A stretch of DNA of 10,000 bases from Fidelibacterota bacterium. Its GTDB lineage: Bacteria; Fidelibacterota; Marinisomatia; Marinisomatales; UBA8229. The translations under genes and the position numbers were made by a program. The stretch lies in contig DPYO01000002.1 of assembly GCA_003535775.1 (NCBI GenBank), forward strand, positions 1 to 10,000, read 5' to 3'. Positions 8,694 through 10,000 of this stretch are shown here, piece by piece. How positions within the stretch are numbered: the stretch's first letter is position 1; the number at the start of each line of letters is the position of its first letter. The notes below the pieces were generated by a model. It was not told where the DNA came from. It did not search any database and saw nothing but the letters and a program-made list of their open reading frames with translations.

Positions 8694-8699
8694 TCTCCT
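8694..8699 (-). promoter_or_regulatory. Shine-Dalgarno sequence that fixes the sprA TTG start
   Basis: On the minus strand AGGAGA precedes TTG (8685-8687) by six bases, within AAGGAG context. It is the strongest ribosome site among the minus-strand genes in the window; the other four starts show none or a weak one. It argues that the 15 codons upstream, back to GTG at 8732, are untranslated leader. Confidence 0.75.
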
Positions 8700-8724
8700 T
8701 ATCTTTACTATCGGTTTTCTATTG

Positions 8725-8743
8725 CCCTGCACTTATCGCAGGG
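8725..8743 (-). other. Perfect 6-bp hairpin in the rdgB-sprA spacer / sprA leader
   Basis: The sequence CCCTGC-7 bases-GCAGGG forms a perfect GC-rich stem about 40 bases upstream of the sprA TTG start. The alternative GTG start (8730-8732) falls at the stem-loop boundary, which would hinder its use. No U-run follows on the transcribed strand, so it is not a standard intrinsic terminator. A role in mRNA processing, stability or leader folding is possible but unproven. Confidence 0.5.
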
Positions 8744-8775
8744 AATCTATTAGCAGTTGGTCTAAATAGTATTCC

Positions 8776-9393
8776 TTATGTTATTGATTGATCTGAAATA
8801 TATTCTCTCAGGAGTATACGAAACTTTTTCATTGCAAGTCCACGATGACTAATTCTATTCTTTTCACCGATAGAAAGCTCAGAAAATGTTTTTTCCAGCT
8901 CCGGAACAAAAAATACAGGATCATATCCAAACCCGTTTTTCCCTTTCGCAGATTCTCCTATTATTCCTTTTATTGTTCCTTCTGTCCAGAGTTCCCGATC
9001 TTTATCAACAAATGAGATAACCGTCCGAAATTGTGCCTTGCGGTTTTCCAAAGGGATATTCTCCATTTCAGCAAGTAATTTATTCACATTATCCTCATAA
9101 GTGACATCTTCTCCAGCATAGCGGGCAGAATAAATACCAGGAGCTCCATTCAATGCTTCAACTTCCAAGCCCGTATCATCGGCAATAACAGGCAATTGTG
9201 TAAGGTTATGAACAGTTTTGGCCTTGATCATAGAATTCTCCTGCAGAGTTTGCCCCACCTCCTCAATCTCTCCAATAAAGGGAAAATTGTTTAGGGAAAG
9301 AATTTTTACCGTAAATTCTGAGAGAGCCTCTTGTAGCTCTTCTCTCTTATCCCTATTCTGGGTAGCAAGGACAATTGCCTGAATTTCCTTCAT
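8776..9393 (-). CDS. rdgB: RdgB/HAM1-type XTP/dITP pyrophosphatase
   Basis: A 205-residue cytosolic enzyme that hydrolyses non-canonical purine nucleoside triphosphates (XTP, ITP, dITP) to the monophosphate plus pyrophosphate, keeping deaminated purines out of DNA and RNA. Diagnostic motifs are all present: T11-Q-N13-R-D-K16 near the N-terminus, ADDTGLEVEALNGAPGIYSAR (71-91) with Asp72/Asp73 at the metal and base site, GFGYDPVF (154-161), and SHRG (182-185). Length is normal for the family. ATG at 9391-9393 is the natural start because the T-x-N-x-x-K motif lies only ten residues in; no clear Shine-Dalgarno precedes it. It is the first minus-strand gene after the divergent promoter region and could share a transcript with sprA. 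No functional link to secretion is known; it is a housekeeping gene. Confidence 0.95.
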   Translation of the reverse strand: MKEIQAIVLATQNRDKREELQEALSEFTVKILSLNNFPFIGEIEEVGQTLQENSMIKAKTVHNLTQLPVIADDTGLEVEALNGAPGIYSARYAGEDVTYEDNVNKLLAEMENIPLENRKAQFRTVISFVDKDRELWTEGTIKGIIGESAKGKNGFGYDPVFFVPELEKTFSELSIGEKNRISHRGLAMKKFRILLREYISDQSIT

Positions 9394-9558
9394 AACAAAA
9401 AGATAGGGGAAATATCATCCAGAAACAAGCAATTTTACCCATGCTTCACACGGTGATTTCAACCAATTTCATCATAATTAGCCTATGTCTTTTCCCTATA
9501 TAACATTCATTCTTCACTTTAAATTGTAGCCACATGAATTAATGAAGGATTAATAACA
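9394..9558. promoter_or_regulatory. Divergent intergenic region between rdgB and the membrane-protein gene
   Basis: This 165-bp AT-rich gap separates divergent starts and so should carry both promoters. I found no exact Bacteroidetes-type TAnnTTTG box on either strand and no well-spaced sigma-70 pair. TATAAC at 9499-9504 (plus) and TTGAAA with TAAAAT 19 bases later (minus, around 9431-9461) are the nearest candidates, both weak. Near the right end, ATTAAT occurs twice (9538-9543 and 9549-9554) around the AAGGA ribosome site of the plus-strand gene. Confidence 0.4.
9545..9549 (+). promoter_or_regulatory. Shine-Dalgarno sequence for the membrane-protein gene
   Basis: AAGGA lies nine bases before ATG 9559-9561, within a usable though slightly long spacing. 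It supports that ATG as the start. Confidence 0.5.
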
Positions 9559-10000
9559 ATGTCAGAAAATATTATACCGCTTGAAAAACCAACCATAGAA
9601 TCCATTTACAAACAGGGATTTCAAACCATGCTGGATCAAATAGTTGTCATTATTGCCAATTCAGTAATCTTTCTCATTGCCTGCGCTGTATTGGGCATAA
9701 CCATAATTGGTATTATTGCTATCCCTGCAGTTATCGGAGGTTTTACAGAGTCTTTGATTCGTGCTGCCCGGGGGAATAAAGTAGAAATTGGAGATTTCTT
9801 CAAGGCTGGTTTCAACAAGTTTGGAACGTTGTTAGGAGCCGGAATATTATTTATGTTAGGAGTTGGAATAGGGCTGATATGCCTAATTATCCCGGGAATA
9901 TATTTGATGGTTCGATGGTTCTTTGTATCCTATCTGATCGTTGATAAGGGTGTAGGAGTTTCTGAAGCTTTTGAAAAATCCGGTGAAATGGTTTCAAATA
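9559..10000 (+). CDS. Polytopic membrane protein, DUF975/YciC-like, C-terminus beyond the window
   Basis: A frame of 147 codons starts at ATG 9559 behind AAGGA and continues past the right edge. After a polar N-terminus (1-26) come hydrophobic stretches at about 27-45, 46-62, 88-112 and 110-125. A conserved-looking loop follows the first pair: GGFTESLIRAARG then IGDFFKAGF (60-85). Next is IIPGIYLMVRWFF (110-122) followed by YLIVDKGVGVSEAFEKS. That last block (IPG, then L-I-V-D, then an E-A-x-x-x-S helix) is typical of a loosely defined family of bacterial integral membrane proteins annotated as DUF975, YciC-like or glycerophosphodiesterase membrane-domain-like. Their biochemical role is not known to me. 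It is transcribed away from the rdgB-sprA cluster, so no functional tie is implied. Confident as a gene; family name only moderately so. Confidence 0.85.
   Translation, partial: MSENIIPLEKPTIESIYKQGFQTMLDQIVVIIANSVIFLIACAVLGITIIGIIAIPAVIGGFTESLIRAARGNKVEIGDFFKAGFNKFGTLLGAGILFMLGVGIGLICLIIPGIYLMVRWFFVSYLIVDKGVGVSEAFEKSGEMVSN

Noticed and set aside
8725..8743. Intrinsic terminator for rdgB
   Set aside because: The stem is not followed by a U-run on the transcribed strand (CAATAG follows), so termination is not supported.
9445..9478. Sigma-70 promoter TTCACA ... CATAAT on the plus strand
   Set aside because: The 22-base spacing is too long for a working -35/-10 pair.
9636..9818. Minus-strand frame of 60 codons
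   Set aside because: It lies wholly inside the plus-strand membrane-protein gene, which has a ribosome site and transmembrane pattern. The short frame has neither.

Overview
The window reads as chromosomal DNA (roughly 40% GC by eye) from a member of the Fibrobacteres-Chlorobi-Bacteroidetes (FCB) group. The main evidence is one very large minus-strand gene for SprA, the outer-membrane translocon of the type IX secretion system (T9SS), which is essentially confined to that group. The short propeller/lipoprotein genes, the 'choice-of-anchor X'-like motif and the calcium-loop insert in SprA remind me of deep FCB lineages such as Marinimicrobia (SAR406) or Ignavibacteriota more than of classical Flavobacteria. 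That finer placement is inference.

Layout: five genes lie head to tail on the minus strand. Read in transcription order they are rdgB (9393-8776, purine NTP pyrophosphatase), sprA (8687-2442), an M28-family glutaminyl-peptide cyclotransferase-like lipoprotein (2435-1455), a lipoprotein with two copies of an Asp/Gly-rich motif (1462-623), and a secreted beta-propeller protein that runs off the left edge (626-1). Spacing tightens along the series: about 88 bp between rdgB and sprA, 6 bp to the cyclotransferase, then overlaps of 8 bp and 4 bp. The last four genes therefore look like one translationally coupled unit. A divergent plus-strand gene for a polytopic membrane protein starts at 9559 and runs off the right edge. 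The 165-bp gap at 9394-9558 must hold both promoters.

How the genes may work together: SprA moves folded proteins that already reached the periplasm by Sec across the outer membrane. In Bacteroidetes, proteins cut by signal peptidase I very often begin with Gln, which glutaminyl cyclase converts to pyroglutamate (the 'Q-rule'). Here a cyclase-like gene directly follows sprA. The two signal-peptidase-I-type precursors in the cluster (SprA and the propeller protein) both have Gln just after the predicted cleavage site. The cluster therefore looks like an export-plus-N-terminal-maturation module followed by two cell-surface proteins. No RNA genes, insertion sequences, CRISPR arrays or prophage parts were seen.
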